From Edaphochlamys debaryana (taxonomy: Eukaryota > Chlorophyta > Chlorophyceae > Chlamydomonadales), in the NCBI GenBank assembly GCA_016858145.1, contig JAEHOE010000002.1, positions 620,001 to 684,000 of the forward strand: 64,000 bases of DNA, read 5' to 3'. This document shows, piece after piece, positions 24,501 to 35,911 of this stretch; the first letter of the stretch is position 1; each line of letters starts with the position of its first letter. A program made the position numbers and the translations under genes. Under the pieces are notes generated by a model, which searched no databases, had not been told where the DNA came from, and was given only the letters and a program-made list of their open reading frames with translations.

Positions 24501-26735
24501 AGGAGTCGGTGAGGCAGGCAGGGATGCGGGCGAGGAGGATGGTGAGGAAGGGGAGACGAGGGGCGCTGTCGCGTCGTCCTCCTCCTTGTCATCCGCTTCT
24601 GGAGCTGGTGCTGGCAGTACGGCGGGGCCTGGCCGGAGAGCTCTGGCTCGGCGCCGCCGCCAGCGGACCGACGCCGTCTCGGGACTGCCGTTAGTGGACG
24701 AGCAGGCCGTGTACGAGGTAGTTGCAACGGCCACCGGTATTCCGTTGGAGTCGGTGCTGCGGGACCAGGAGGGCGGCTCCGTGGCGCACCTTCGGGCGGC
24801 GCTCGAGGCATGCGTCGTGGGGCAGCGGGAGGCCATACGAGCCATCTGCACTGCCGTACAGCTGCACCGACTGGGCCTGGCGGCGTCGGCAGCGGGCGCG
24901 GCGGGCGTGTCTGGCCGGGCAGGAGCTGCGGCCGCGGGCGGCGGGGCGGCGGTGTGGGGCGCAGGGGCTGCGCAGGCGGCGGCTGCCCATGCCGCCGCGG
25001 GGGCATCGAGGCCGGTGGCGAGCTTTCTGCTTGTCGGGCCGCCCGGCTGCGGCAAGACCACCCTCTGCCGGGTGAGTGGTGCCAGCGAGCTACCGTAGCC
25101 GCACCGCCCTCTCTTGCACGCGCTCTGCTCTGAGAGGGTATGAAGAGTCGAGCCCGTCACTGGACCTTGCCAACCTGCAGATCCGTTTCTGGATCATGTC
25201 ATGATAATGGTATTGACCCCGTGTCCGTGCCGCTGCCTCCCGCTCTCCAGGCCCTGGCTGAGGAGCTCTTCCACGACCCGGCCGCCCTCACCGTACTGCA
25301 CGGCGGCGAGTACGGCAACCGCACCTCGCTGGCCCGCCTGGTGGGCGCCGCCCCCGGTAAGCACCTCTGACCCTCTAACAACGAACAGATCACTCACCGC
25401 ACCCGCACGCACGCCCAGCCTCCCCCACCTTTCGCATCTGGCACGCGCCTCTTTACCCTTCAAGCCTGCCGTGCCTTCCCTGCTCCTCCACGCCCAGGCT
25501 ACGTGGGCTACGGCAGCGGCGGACTGCTCACGGAGGCGTTACGGCGGAGGCCCCACGGCGTGCTGCTGGTGGCGGGGGCGGACCGGGCACACTACGAGGT
25601 GGGGAGCCGGGGTGGCCAGCGGCGATGCTGTGGGGCACAAGCACAGAGCTCCGCGGAGTCTTGTCCACTGCGTGCTGCACAGCTTACAGTTTCCCACACA
25701 CAGCCCGTCGGCTCTGGGTTTGCGTGACTGGGCTGAGTCGGCTCCCTGGTCGGTCACCCTTGGTTCCTGGTCACCCTTCTCGCTTGACTTCATGCATCGT
25801 TGCTTCCCCGCCCTTAGGTCCAGGAGCTGCTGCTGCGGGCAGTGGCGGATGGGGAGTTGAGGGACGGCCAGGGCCGCGTGGCGTCGCTCCGAAACACAAT
25901 CATTGTCCTCACCACCTCGGGCCCGGCCAACTCCACCTCCGCCACCAGCTCCGCCGCCACCGCCGCCTCTCCCTCCCTCGCACCGGGCGCGCCCAACTCC
26001 TCTCAGCCGCCTGGTCTGGCCGGGATTGCGGCTGCAGCAGCGGCGCAGGACGCGGCGGAGTCTGTGGGGCGTGCCGGAGCCGTTGGTGCTGCGGGTGCCG
26101 CTGCCGCTGGGGCAGGTCTGAGCTCCGGCGGCAGCGGGGCCGGCTCCGGCGGTTGGGGCGGCCAGCTCCTGCCAGAGCTGTGGTCGGCCGTCGACCGCGT
26201 CGTGCGGATGAAGGCGCTGGACGAGCAGGAGCGGGCCGAGGTGGTTGTACGGCACGTGTCGGTTATGGCCGAGCAGCTGCGGCCGGCGGGCGTTGCCGGC
26301 ATTCAACTGGAGCCGGAGGCGACGGCGTGGCTGGCAGCCGCGGCGGCGTCGAGTGACGGGGGCTCAAGCTCGGGGTCTGCGGGCGCCGCCGCCTCTGGAG
26401 GCATGTCGGGCGTGTCAGATCTCCTTCGACGGCAGTTGCTGGAACCGCTGGCGGAGCAGTTGGTCGGGCTGGCCGAACGCCGGGCGGCGGAATCAAGAGC
26501 GCGCGGAGAGCTGGATGGTGAGGTGGAGGGTGGAGACGAGGACGCGCTGTCGTGGGGCACGGACGGAGGCGTGTTGGTACGAGTGGGGCTGGCGCGAGTT
26601 AGGGGTGCTGTGCAGGGGCTCACGCTAGATTTGGAAGCGCAGGGCGCAAGGGCCTGGGGCCATGGCAGGCGCCCAGGGCCGCCCAGAGCTGAGGCCCTAG
26701 TATTAGGGCAGGCAGCGGCCGTGGGAGGGCGGTAA
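21591..26735 (+). CDS. Divergent Hsp100/Clp AAA+ protein with zinc-ribbon-like insert
   Basis: Ten exons: 21591-21708, 21889-22004, 22150-22212, 22318-22412, 22601-22752, 22978-23111, 23373-25071, 25251-25356, 25498-25598 and 25818-26735, in phase, giving 1167 codons; the 5' end is not resolved. The first AAA module is canonical: [20 protein letters not shown], Walker [10 protein letters not shown] (about 21928), Walker B LFVDELH (about 22388-22405), AFARRFQPV and [15 protein letters not shown]. The ClpB middle domain is replaced by a long Gly/Gln/Ala-rich stretch with CPHC at 24220-24231 and CPSC at 24277-24288, a treble or ribbon-type Zn site. The second module keeps Walker A (GPPGCGKTT, about 25036) but Walker B reads [11 protein letters not shown], without the Asp-Glu pair. 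The NRxD arginine-finger region reads SAVD and the GAR sensor-2 is missing. No clear ClpP-binding loop seen. Probably a non-threading or regulatory Clp relative; cell location unknown. Confidence 0.85.
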
Positions 26736-27891
26736 TCGCAGCAGCAAGATGGGATGGTGACCTGGGACGAATCGGACGATGGACCGAGCTGTGCTCGACG
26801 GCCTGTGCCAGAAGTGTGAAGTTTGCGAAAGAGTCCCAAGGTTCCCGCTGCCGTACCTGCCCCGATGCACGCGAGGCCCGCGAGCCATTGAATGCAGCAA
26901 GCAAGCATGCTGCTGGTGGGCTGGTGGCCCCGCGGCCTGCGCAGCCTGGGGTACCGTGGGCATAACTCGTGCGGGAGGTGGGCATAGCCCCCGCATAGCA
27001 CACAAGCAGCAAGGCTTTCGTAACTCGTGGGGCTGGCTCCACCGGGTGCGTAGCACTGTGGCACTGTGGCTCGCCACACCACACCTCAGTAATGGCTGGG
27101 CGAGGGGCGTCTGCTAAGCTGCGCAGCAATTGGGGCTGCAAGTGTCAGTCAGGACGGCCCCGAGCAACTTCATCGTCTCGAGTGTTTGTGTGCAACGCAA
27201 AGCGGGGGCACAAGGCAGGCACACCGGCGAACGCTTACAGCGCAACCTCGCCAAACGCAGTCCCAATCCCGCTCCAAGCTCGTGCTTCTTTCGGCACGCC
27301 GTCTCCCCAGCCGTCGGTCCTCACGCATCAGGGCCCTCGCCCACCAGCCAGACTCAAATGCCGCCACAGGATCACCAGGAGCCTCCATGATTGGTGTTCA
27401 CCATCCCTGTTAATAAGTGCAAATCCTGCCTAAGCTCGGTCCTGGTCTGCGCGTTGGTCAAATGCCTAGCCTGCCTAAGCCTGTGCCTGCACTGAGATGC
27501 GTCTAGAGTCATGTATAGATGCACAGGGGTCGCGCGAACCCCGAAACTACCTCCCCGGCCACAGCATGCGCCTGCAGTGCCGTCCCCTGCCCCTCACGAC
27601 GTGGCTGGCTAAAGCCCGCCGCGGGGCGCGCCGCCCAGTCCGGTTGTGTCAGAACACGCACGCTAGGTACAGCACAGGTCACCACGCGGGGCGGGCGCCG
27701 TCCTCGGCCGCTCGCCTCCGCGCCCAGCGTTCTGGCACCACTGCCAGAGCTGCCTCCTGCTCCGCCTGCGGCACTCCGCCGCCGCCTCCGCCGGCCGCTG
27801 CAGCCCCAGCCCCCGCTGCGCCCGCCAGCTCCAGAACCCGTCCCCCGCTCCCTTACCCGCCAAGCCCTCCGGCGCGGCCACAGCCGCGGCC
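26736..27891. other. Convergent intergenic region
   Basis: The 3' ends of the Clp and RIB72 genes face each other here. I see no additional gene, RNA or notable repeat. Confidence 0.5.
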
Positions 27892-30611
27892 TCAGAGCCC
27901 GAGCAGCTTAAGGAAGTCCTCGATGGAGATGGTCCCCGTGTTGTTGCGGTCCAGGCGGCGTGTGAGGCTGATGGCCTGGTGCCGCGTGAACTTGAGCCCT
28001 GCTGCCCGCAGCCCGCCCTCCAGCTCCACGCCGCCGAGCGCCCCTGACCCCGACTTGTCCGCTGCGATCAGCGCTGCCCGCACCGCGTCCTCCTTGCCGC
28101 TGACCTGCGCCTGCAGCGACCGGATGAGCACGTCCGTGTCCGCCATCACGAAGATGTCCTTGTAGTTCTCCATGTACGTCAGCGTGTACTCGTCCGCCTC
28201 CAGCAGCTCGAACGAGCGGTTGAAGACCTCGATCACGGACCCCACGTACAGGTCCAGGTACGTGTAGATCTCCTCGGAGCGGGGCTTGTAGATCTTCTGG
28301 CGCTCCAGGAACTTGCCGCCGGCAATGCCGGTGTTGCGCACCGGCGGCTCGAAGACCAGCAGCGAGTCGTCCATCATGAAGTACGACAGGATGAAGCGGC
28401 GGGCGAGATCCGTGTTGGAGTGGCGGTGCGTGTCCGTGTCCACCATGCGGACCACGAAGCGCAGGATGATCTTGTCCTTGTTCATGAGCTTGTGCAGGTC
28501 GCGCTTGGGGGGCTTGGGCACGAGGCTGAGGCAGTTCTGCAGCGAGTCCTCGATCGTCCCGTAGCCGTTGAACGGCGGCACGGCGGCGCGGGGCTTGGGC
28601 AGGATGGGCTCCTTGATGTCCACCGGCGCAAACTCCTCCTCCGTGTAGCCCAGGTTGTCGTAGTACCACTGCTTGGTGAAAGTGTCGGCGTCGTGGAGGA
28701 AGAAGTCGCGGCCCAGGACCTGGATGTACAGGCCCAGGCGGAAGTCGGCGGGCGTGTAGCACTGGTCCTTGCGGTACTTGGGGTTGAGCGTGGTGTTGGC
28801 CTTGACCTGGACCTTGGGCAGCGGGCCGCGCTTGAGGAAGATCGGGAAGGGGTCGCGGCCCGAGTTGGACTCGTTGACCTCCAGGATCTCCACCGTGTCG
28901 TCCTCCAGGAAGTAGTGCAGCACGTACGGCCGGCGGTCGCCGTACATGGTCTGGCGCTCGTCCCACACGCACCAGAAGCGCAGCACCTTCTTGTTGTTCT
29001 CCAGGAACTGGCGCAGCTTGTCGCCGTCGAGCAGGTGCGAGGGCTTGCCCAGGCGCGCCTCCACGTAGGCCTTGAAGTCATTGAGGCGCCGCGTGGTGGT
29101 GCCGGTGCTGGGGTCCAGCTCGCCTGGGAGGGGCGGGGAGAGGGGCGGCGGGAGGGGTGAGGAGGAGGGCAAGGGCCAGGAGCATGGGTGTGCACTCGCG
29201 CTCGCAGGAGTGCTTGTGGGACGTGTGGGCCTCCCTGCGCAGACACGCTTGCTGTTGATGCTTCCTGCAATGCGCTGTACGAGCTCTGGCCCCGCTGTGC
29301 GCCGGTTATGTTCAGGCGCCGTGCCGCGTCGTGCATCTTGCTTTCCTTCCACAGCTGCTCTAGCCGAGCCACCCTCCGTGCACCCTCCCATTCGCGTTAA
29401 CGCCTCTCCCGCCTGGGCGTTGGCCCCTTCACCAGCCCCCCCTCTCTCCCGCCGTCGCGTAAACCCTCCATCCTCAACCCGTCTCACTTCCTGGCGGGGC
29501 GCGGCCGCGGTTCATGCCGAAGGTGGTACGGAAGTTGTCCACGGGGTCGTTGGGGTAGCCCAGCGGCGAGGCCAGGTCCTTGCCGTACTTCATCTGCAGG
29601 TACTCCCGCGTGAATGCGTCCGCGTCCACCAGGTAGAAGGTGCGCCCGTACATGGTGACACAGTCACCCACGGCGAAGTCCGTGGGGTTGAAGAAGGACC
29701 CGTCCTCGCGCGTGCAGCGGTGCCGCTTGATGAACACGCCCTGCGGGTGTACGGGGTGGGTGAGCGGGGAAGACGGGTGAGGGGATGCAGCGGCGCAAGC
29801 AGGAGCACACACGATCAAGCGCGTGCATGCGATTGCGCAGCTTCAGAGGCAAGCAGGCTATCAGGCGTTTGTGGCCTGGGAGCGAGCTGGGCGGTGGTTG
29901 TGAGGCATACGGAAGCCAAGCGGCGGTGAACAGGGGGTGTTGCGGCTGGCCCCCTGGGTACTTGCAGGCCAAACCGTCGACACATCACTGCGCTGACCCC
30001 ACGCATCAATCCAGAACGCTTCTTTGTGACGGAGGAGGTGCCCACCTGGGGAATTCCGCTGTTGTCCTGGCGGGGCTCGGCGACATGCATGCTGTCGTCC
30101 TCCAGGTAATAGTACAGAATGACCTTGCGGATGCGGTGGTTCTCCATGTTGCTCTCCACGACAGCCTCCTTGAAGTAGCCATAGAAGCGGAGCACCTACA
30201 GTCGAGGGAGATGGGAGATGAGCCTGGCTGCGGGGCGCGGGCAAGAGCGGTGCGTAGCGGCCTACCTTGCGGTCGTTCTCCACCCATTGTGGCAGCTTGC
30301 TCGCCGTGTCGGGCGCCATCATGCTCGCAGAGAGCGTGGCACCACCAGCGCCCATGGCGCCCTCGGTGGCTCGCGCAATGTGCTCCGGCAGGTCCTTGAC
30401 GACCGACACGGCATCCTCGCGCTGGTATCCATTCACATAGTTGAGGGTTTGCCCCTTCTTGAAGCCCTTGTCGCTTAGAGATTGCTGCGAGGGGGCAGCG
30501 ACTCGCTCAAGCACCGCAAAAGTAGCACCACAGCCTTCGAAGGTATCTGCAACTTACCGGCAGGCACACAGTGTAGCCCGGCAGCTTCGGAATCGGAGGC
30601 GCGCCAGACAT
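27892..30611 (-). CDS. RIB72: RIB72, DM10/EF-hand ribbon protein of axonemal doublets
   Basis: Five exons: 30611-30558, 30484-30266, 30195-30046, 29740-29488 and 29123-27892 (635 aa), all phases consistent. The family (Rib72 in Chlamydomonas, EFHC1/EFHC2 in animals) is a microtubule inner protein of the doublet A-tubule that stabilises the cilium. Three DM10 modules are visible, each with the VLRFxxxxxE and YYLEDD-type pattern: [15 protein letters not shown] (about residue 92), [11 protein letters not shown] (about 262) and [11 protein letters not shown] (about 425). The C-terminal part has EF-hand loops, [13 protein letters not shown] and [13 protein letters not shown], the second with good calcium ligands. 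The length is close to that known for Rib72. The protein starts [15 protein letters not shown], typical of family members. This is the best-anchored ciliary gene in the window. Confidence 0.95.
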
Positions 30612-31824
30612 CTTCTTCGTGCGCCCCTACGCGCTTCTAGTGGGTTGTTGTGGAGCAGTTGCTAGTTCGCCAGGTCGTCTAGACTGCGTCTGCGTTGGGG
30701 CTTGGATGCTTTGTGGGGACACACGGCTCGGAGGGAGTATTACTTCTGCCTCCGACGCACCTTCGAGCCGTACAGCCGATTGCGTCTGCTCTGCCTCGGC
30801 CGCTCCCGGCTCTGCTCCAGAAGTAATGAGTAGCTCATGCTAAGAATAAGCAAAAAGGGGCAGGATCGTGAAGCTCGCGGCTTGTCGTGGCCTCCCCGCC
30901 TAGATCAACCATGGCATGCGCACTCAACACACGCGCCCCAAACCGAAGGTCACCTGCGCGTACCAGACCGCCCAGACCCGGATCCGTGTCGCAGACCCGT
31001 ACTTGCTCCTGCCCCCAACGGGCGTCACACACTCCCTACGCCCACAGCCAAGCGGCGGGTCGCGGCTGCATCAAGCCCGCGCAAGAGGATCAGGCAGTTA
31101 TGTGAAGGGCAGGCACGCAGGGGGAATGAGAAACGGGCACGCAGGGGATGCAGCTGTTCGCGCTCAAGCTGGAGTCAACCACAGGGACGGCAAAGCGCCT
31201 CGAGGTGCCGTTAGGGCAGCTCGTGCGGAAGAAATAGCAAGGCGGCATGGATTCTAGATTACAGGACCACTGCTCGTGCTCTACCCGTGCTCACACCATG
31301 GTAGCAACCACCACAACGCCAGGCCCTGCCGTGAGGGTCCCATGTTCCTACGAAGGAGCCTGCTTGGGGCTCGCCTTCCTGCCGAACGCATCACCAATCC
31401 AGCACCTACCACACACTCAATTCACCCCAGTTCCCAGCCAGCTGGCGCCGGCGGCACAGCGGCCGGCACCTCCAAAGAATACACGCGGCCGCCCTAGAAC
31501 TCCCCGGGGCGTCGCGAGCTCCAGTATTACAGAGGAGTTGTTGCACATTCGAGACCCATCATGCTCGCCCCACTCAACCCCCAACGCTGGAATGCTTACA
31601 CCCCCAACTCCACAGCACGCACAAAACGCAACCCTGCACACGCAAACGGCTCGCACGCTCTGCTGGAGCAAAAACGGTCCACAGCCCAAGCCCCAATCCG
31701 CCCCTCAGCTTCCTCAAGCTTGCAGTGAATGCACGGCCCCCCGAGGTCAAGCGCCGTGCCGAAACCCCAATGTGAGAGGCGGAGGCCCGAGAGCTTGGCT
31801 CAAGGGGCGGTGATCACTATCGCC
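30612..31824. other. Intergenic upstream of RIB72
   Basis: Contains the RIB72 promoter. The open frames on the plus strand are short and featureless. No RNA gene or repeat recognised. Confidence 0.5.
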
Positions 31825-32191
31825 CTACGCCTGCCCGTCCGCGGAGTCGCCCTTGGGCGAGCTCGCCGAGGGCGGCAGGCGCTGATACTCCTGCACCGCT
31901 TTGAGGGCCTTGTTGTACGCGACCTGCGGGGAATACGAGGAAGGCAGAGCAGCAAGTAAAGAAGCCAAGCCATGATAACCACATCAGCGGCGGAGGCAGG
32001 ACTGCAGGGCAGCGCTGACAAGACCGCACCGCAACACACGTCGTGCTGGTCAAGCCCTCAGGCAGCCCACAATCCTACTTGGGTGGGATAGCCAAGTTGG
32101 GTGGGTACCAGCAGTATGCGCTAACTCACCACTCGGTTGTTGGCCGCTGCCACGATGCGGTCCGCCACAAGCACCTCCACCGCGGCGGGGT
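31825..32191 (-). CDS. 3' exons of an unidentified small gene
   Basis: Two consecutive exons are supported by splice sites and a continuing frame: 32191-32130 (acceptor CCGCAG, donor GTGAGT) and 31923-31825 (acceptor CCCCGCAG, stop TAG at 31825). They encode a helical piece containing VEVLVADRIVAAANNRV and VAYNKALKAVQEYQRL, then a Ser/Asp-rich tail ending DSADGQA. The first exon enters in phase 1, so at least one more exon lies upstream, probably within 32192-32704, but I found no ATG exon with a matching donor. The gene lies on the same strand as its neighbours and cannot belong to the CBM20 gene, which ends with its own stop at 32705. Function unknown. Confidence 0.4.
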
Positions 32192-32704
32192 CTGCGGACG
32201 TCCGGCGCGGAGCGAGTGGCGACAGAGCTTAGGGAGCCGACCCTGAGGCGCCCTGGAACCGTTCCTATTGCTGGGTGCTGTGCCAAATCGGGAGTCAAGC
32301 AATGTTCGTCAAAAAACATACTGTGCGCGTATCCCCGCTTCCCAACCGTCACAACTAGAGCACCGCCTTTAACGTCTTCTTATTGCTTGCACCCGTCCCT
32401 AAACCGCGCTTCATAAATCTAGCATCGGCCACGCTGTTTAATGCCAGCGGAAGAAAACGCGTCACACAAGGCACCCTTCAGGCTTGGCTGCATGGCTGTG
32501 AGCCCGTGAGGCAGGGCCCACGCCACCAGCTGGTCCTTTCGCGCACACGCCACGCCCACAGGGCCTGAACCCCCCGTGTCACATGAGCTCGACAGCTCTA
32601 CAGGGATGAAGAAGCGCACTCAACTACGCCCCTGCGCTGCCGCTGTTCCGTAACGCTTGCAAAGGGGTCCGGGAGCGGGTTCGCGCGTGTGCACCGCTTC
32701 ACGC
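32192..32704. other. Short interval, probably holding the missing 5' exon of the small gene
   Basis: No exon could be assigned with confidence. It is less GC-rich than its surroundings and has an AT-rich patch near 32305-32325 and around 32370-32440. Confidence 0.35.
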
Positions 32705-35700
32705 TTAGGGGGCCACGCGCGTAACCGCCTGGGACAGCACGTCCTCTAGAGGCTGCGCCGCCTTGTCCCCCACGAGCACGCGGATGCTGGAGCGCCAGGC
32801 CTTGCCCTTCAGCCCCGCCTCCTTCATGAAATCAGCGGGCGTGACGTCACGCGGCTCGGACAGGACCTGCCACTCGCCCTCGCTCTTCACGGCCGTGAGC
32901 TGCACGCAGCGCGGGACCTCCCTGCCCCGGCCCGCCTGCCGGAACAGCTGCATGTTGAAGTTGCCCCGGGCGCCGGCCTTGCCGCCGCGGCCCACGCCAC
33001 ACACCACCGGCAGCATCACCGCCGCCATGGCGGCGGCTGTGGGGGCGGGGTGCGCGCGGTTTGGCGAGGGGGTGCGGGCAGCGGCCGACCGCACGCGCAC
33101 CACCTTGGGCCGTGCAGTCGGCGCTGCCGCGGCCGCCGGCTGGGCGCGGGGTGCCGCCTCCACCGGGCTAGGGGCAGGAGAGGGCTCGGCCGCGGCCGGC
33201 TGGGCGCTCGGCGGCACGTCGGCAGCGGCAGCGGTCGGCTCCGGGGCGGGCTCGACCGGCAGGGCCGCGGCCTGCGTGCCAGCGGCCGCCTCAGCAGCCG
33301 CAGCCGTGGGCTGCGGCACTGGCACACCCGAGCGTTGTCCGGCCGCAGCCGTGCTGGGCTTGCGGCCGAAGCCCCGCGCACTGACCGTGACCGGCGCCCG
33401 CCTCGCCACCAGCGTCTGCAGGGCCTTCAGGGGCTTGCCCCTCGGGCCTGGCGCTGCCGGCGGCGGCGCTCCCGCCAGTCCCTGCCCGTCCTGGGTTGCC
33501 GCCGCGGGAGCCGGAGCGGCAACCGCCCCGCCCTCCGCCGCCAGGGCCAGCTCAGTCACCTCGGCGTTCACCACAGTGGGAGCGGCCGCGGATGCCAGCG
33601 GCTGCGTGGGGCCCGCGGCAGCCGCTGCGGGCTGGCCGCCCGTGCTGGCAGCCACCGGCCACCAGCCCCCCGGGCCGCCCGCGGAGACGAAGACCTGCTG
33701 AGGCGCAGGCCCCACGCCTAGCGAGGAAGGCCGGCTGAGGGCTTCGTGGAGGAGGTTGGTTGTGGTCCGGAGCAGGTCCTGAGTCGCGGCGAGCTGCTCC
33801 CTCAGGTTGGCCACTTCCTTGGCCAGGGCCGCCACCACCTCCGCCAGGGCCTCCGTGCGGGTGTTCGCCGCCGCCACCGCTGCCGCCGCCGCCTCGGCCT
33901 TCGCCTCTGCGGCGGCAAGGCGAGGCAGCGGCGAGGGCACGGCGGCACGGCACGGCATGGCACGGCGGTGAGGTGGCGGCCACTGGCCAAGAAAGTGGCC
34001 AGATGGCCTAGCAACTGTCCAAACAACTGTTTTCAAGCGCATGTTTTGCGCATGGAGCTTGCTGCGATGGACCACCGAAGCCAGCTGCAAGCCGGACCTT
34101 TGACTGGGCCCAAGTCTTCAGTTCGGGCACTATGCAAGCGGCGCGCTGTTCATGCTGTCACCACATCGCTCTTGCTATCGCACATAAAGCCGCGGATATT
34201 GTTAGCAATACGCCCCCCTCCGTAACCCGTGGCTCCACCTACCGTTGGACTTTTCCCGCAGCTGCTGGTGCTTGTCCATCTGCGTCTGCAGGTCCTCCAG
34301 CGACGTCTTTACCTGCGCACCGCCCGACCCACATGGAAAAGGCGGTCAGCACAGAGCTAGATCAAGGCACGGCCGAAGACACGTGCAGGTAATGCGCCCT
34401 GTTGGAACCGGACGGTCCACGCCCAACCCACGGCAGCAACCTCCCGACTCTCACCCCGTCCTCCAGCCGCTCCTGCTCCGCCATCATAGAGGGGTGGAGG
34501 CGCGGGATTGACGTGGCGGTCGCGAAGTTGAGCTGTGTCCCGGAGCGTGGCGAGGTGGAGCGAGGCGGCGTGGTTGTGCGGGGGACCTTTTGGGGCTCGA
34601 CGTGGGGCACCTGGGCGCTGGACGAAGCGCTCTGGGCTTGTGGTTGCGGCGACGGCGGCGGCGGTGCCGCTGCCGAGGGCCCCGCTGACGGTGCCGCGGA
34701 GCTCGCCGCCGCAGCTGCCGGCGGCGGCGGCGGCGGGGGTGGTACGGACGCCGTGGCCGAGCCGTTGCTCGTGGCGTTGGCCTTGGCGGCGGCTTGCCCC
34801 GACGCCGACGCTGCCGGCGGTGGTGGCGGCGGCGGCGGCGGTGCTGCGGCTGGCGCCTGCGCCGGCTTGGGTGCCGGCTTGCTGCCCCCCGCGTCCGTCT
34901 CCTCTATGTCGACCTTCTTGTACGAGTCGTCCCACGCGTCGGAGATTTTGACGCGCTTAGGGACTTTGGAGCTGGCGTTGGGCAAGAGCGGCACCGACAC
35001 CTTGTAGTTGCCGCCTGGCTTCCAGTAGTTGACGGTGCCGTCTGAGTTGAGAACTAAGTACTTGTACTCCATGTCCAGCGCCGGCGTCCTGAGGGAACAG
35101 CGCACGGCGGCAGGGCGGCAGCGTCAACGCAGGCACGGTTGTGGGTTATGGGTACCGGTATGCACTTTCGAGTGCGATACCAGACGCCAAAGCCCGTCCA
35201 GCCCATGCTACTATGCGGGTGCTTGGCAAACACTGCTGACCTGGTCAGCATCACTATGTGACGAGGTGCGTGCACGGGTGTGTCCTGCGAGTTATGCATT
35301 CGAGCCCCACGCACATAACGCATCCCCCCGCCACCTGCCGCCCCAAAGCCCCCAGCCCCCCGAGAAGCCTCCCCCCGCTGCCGCCAACCGACACCCTGCG
35401 TACCCTGGCGTTACACTGAGCTCCGCGGTCCAAAAATCACCGTCCGTCCAAGTCATCTTGACAGACCGCTTGGGGTCCCAGTTCCCAAGCGGCTCTCCAG
35501 AGCCTAGAAGAGCTACTGATTGCCCGAAGTTGACGCGGAACCCGAGTTTGAAGTTGAGCTTCAAAGCGGTCGCGGTGGCCTTGGGCGCTGCGTGATTGCG
35601 GGAAACGCTCGACTAACGCCTTGCGCGGTCCAAAGCGGCTCAGAGCAATGCTTAAGCACTAAATAGCTCACCAGCGTCGTCGGAGTTGCTCTTGAAGCAG

Positions 35701-35911
35701 CGCACCGCTGTCGAGCGTCCACATCGTGCGGCCTGCAGCCCGAGAGGGCAAACGATGCCGCAGGCTGTCTTAAATGTGTCCAGGTACTCAACGGCGAGGA
35801 GATACGGCCAGAACACCAGCGGAAAGAGCTTACCCGGCTGAAAAGCACGACCGACGGTGCTGGCGCGGACGCGCCGGCACCCGCCAGGGCCCTGCTGACC
35901 TGCTGGACCAT
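32705..35911 (-). CDS. CBM20 starch-binding, coiled-coil protein with SAND-like C-terminus, apparently plastid-targeted
   Basis: Six exons: 35911-35834, 35732-35672, 35587-35404, 35088-34455, 34312-34243 and 33906-32705 (742 aa), phases all consistent. Residues 1-45 resemble a chlorophyte transit peptide (Ala/Ser/Arg-rich, ending AARCGRSTAVRC). A CBM20 domain follows at about 55-150: SVALLGSGEPLGNWDP, FWTAEL, EYKYLVLNSDGTVNYW; this family binds starch. Then come two runs of 8-9 prolines, a basic Ser/Thr stretch, and a coiled coil at about 320-400 (heptads in EALAEVVAALAKEVANLREQ and in SLEDLQTQMDKHQQL). A long Ala/Pro-rich linker leads to a C-terminal module with RGREVPRC, GEWQVLSEPRDVTPADFMKE and KGKAWRSSIRV, close to the SAND domain core (as in VARL/RegA proteins). 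The WRSSI string also resembles the W[R/K]xx[LIVA] core of Rubisco-binding motifs. C. reinhardtii SAGA1/SAGA2 combine CBM20 and coiled coil at the pyrenoid; this protein is much shorter. Confidence 0.8.

Noticed and set aside
33100..33720. Plus-strand open frames opposite the last CBM20-gene exon
   Set aside because: Antisense to an Ala/Pro-rich coding exon; no support of their own.
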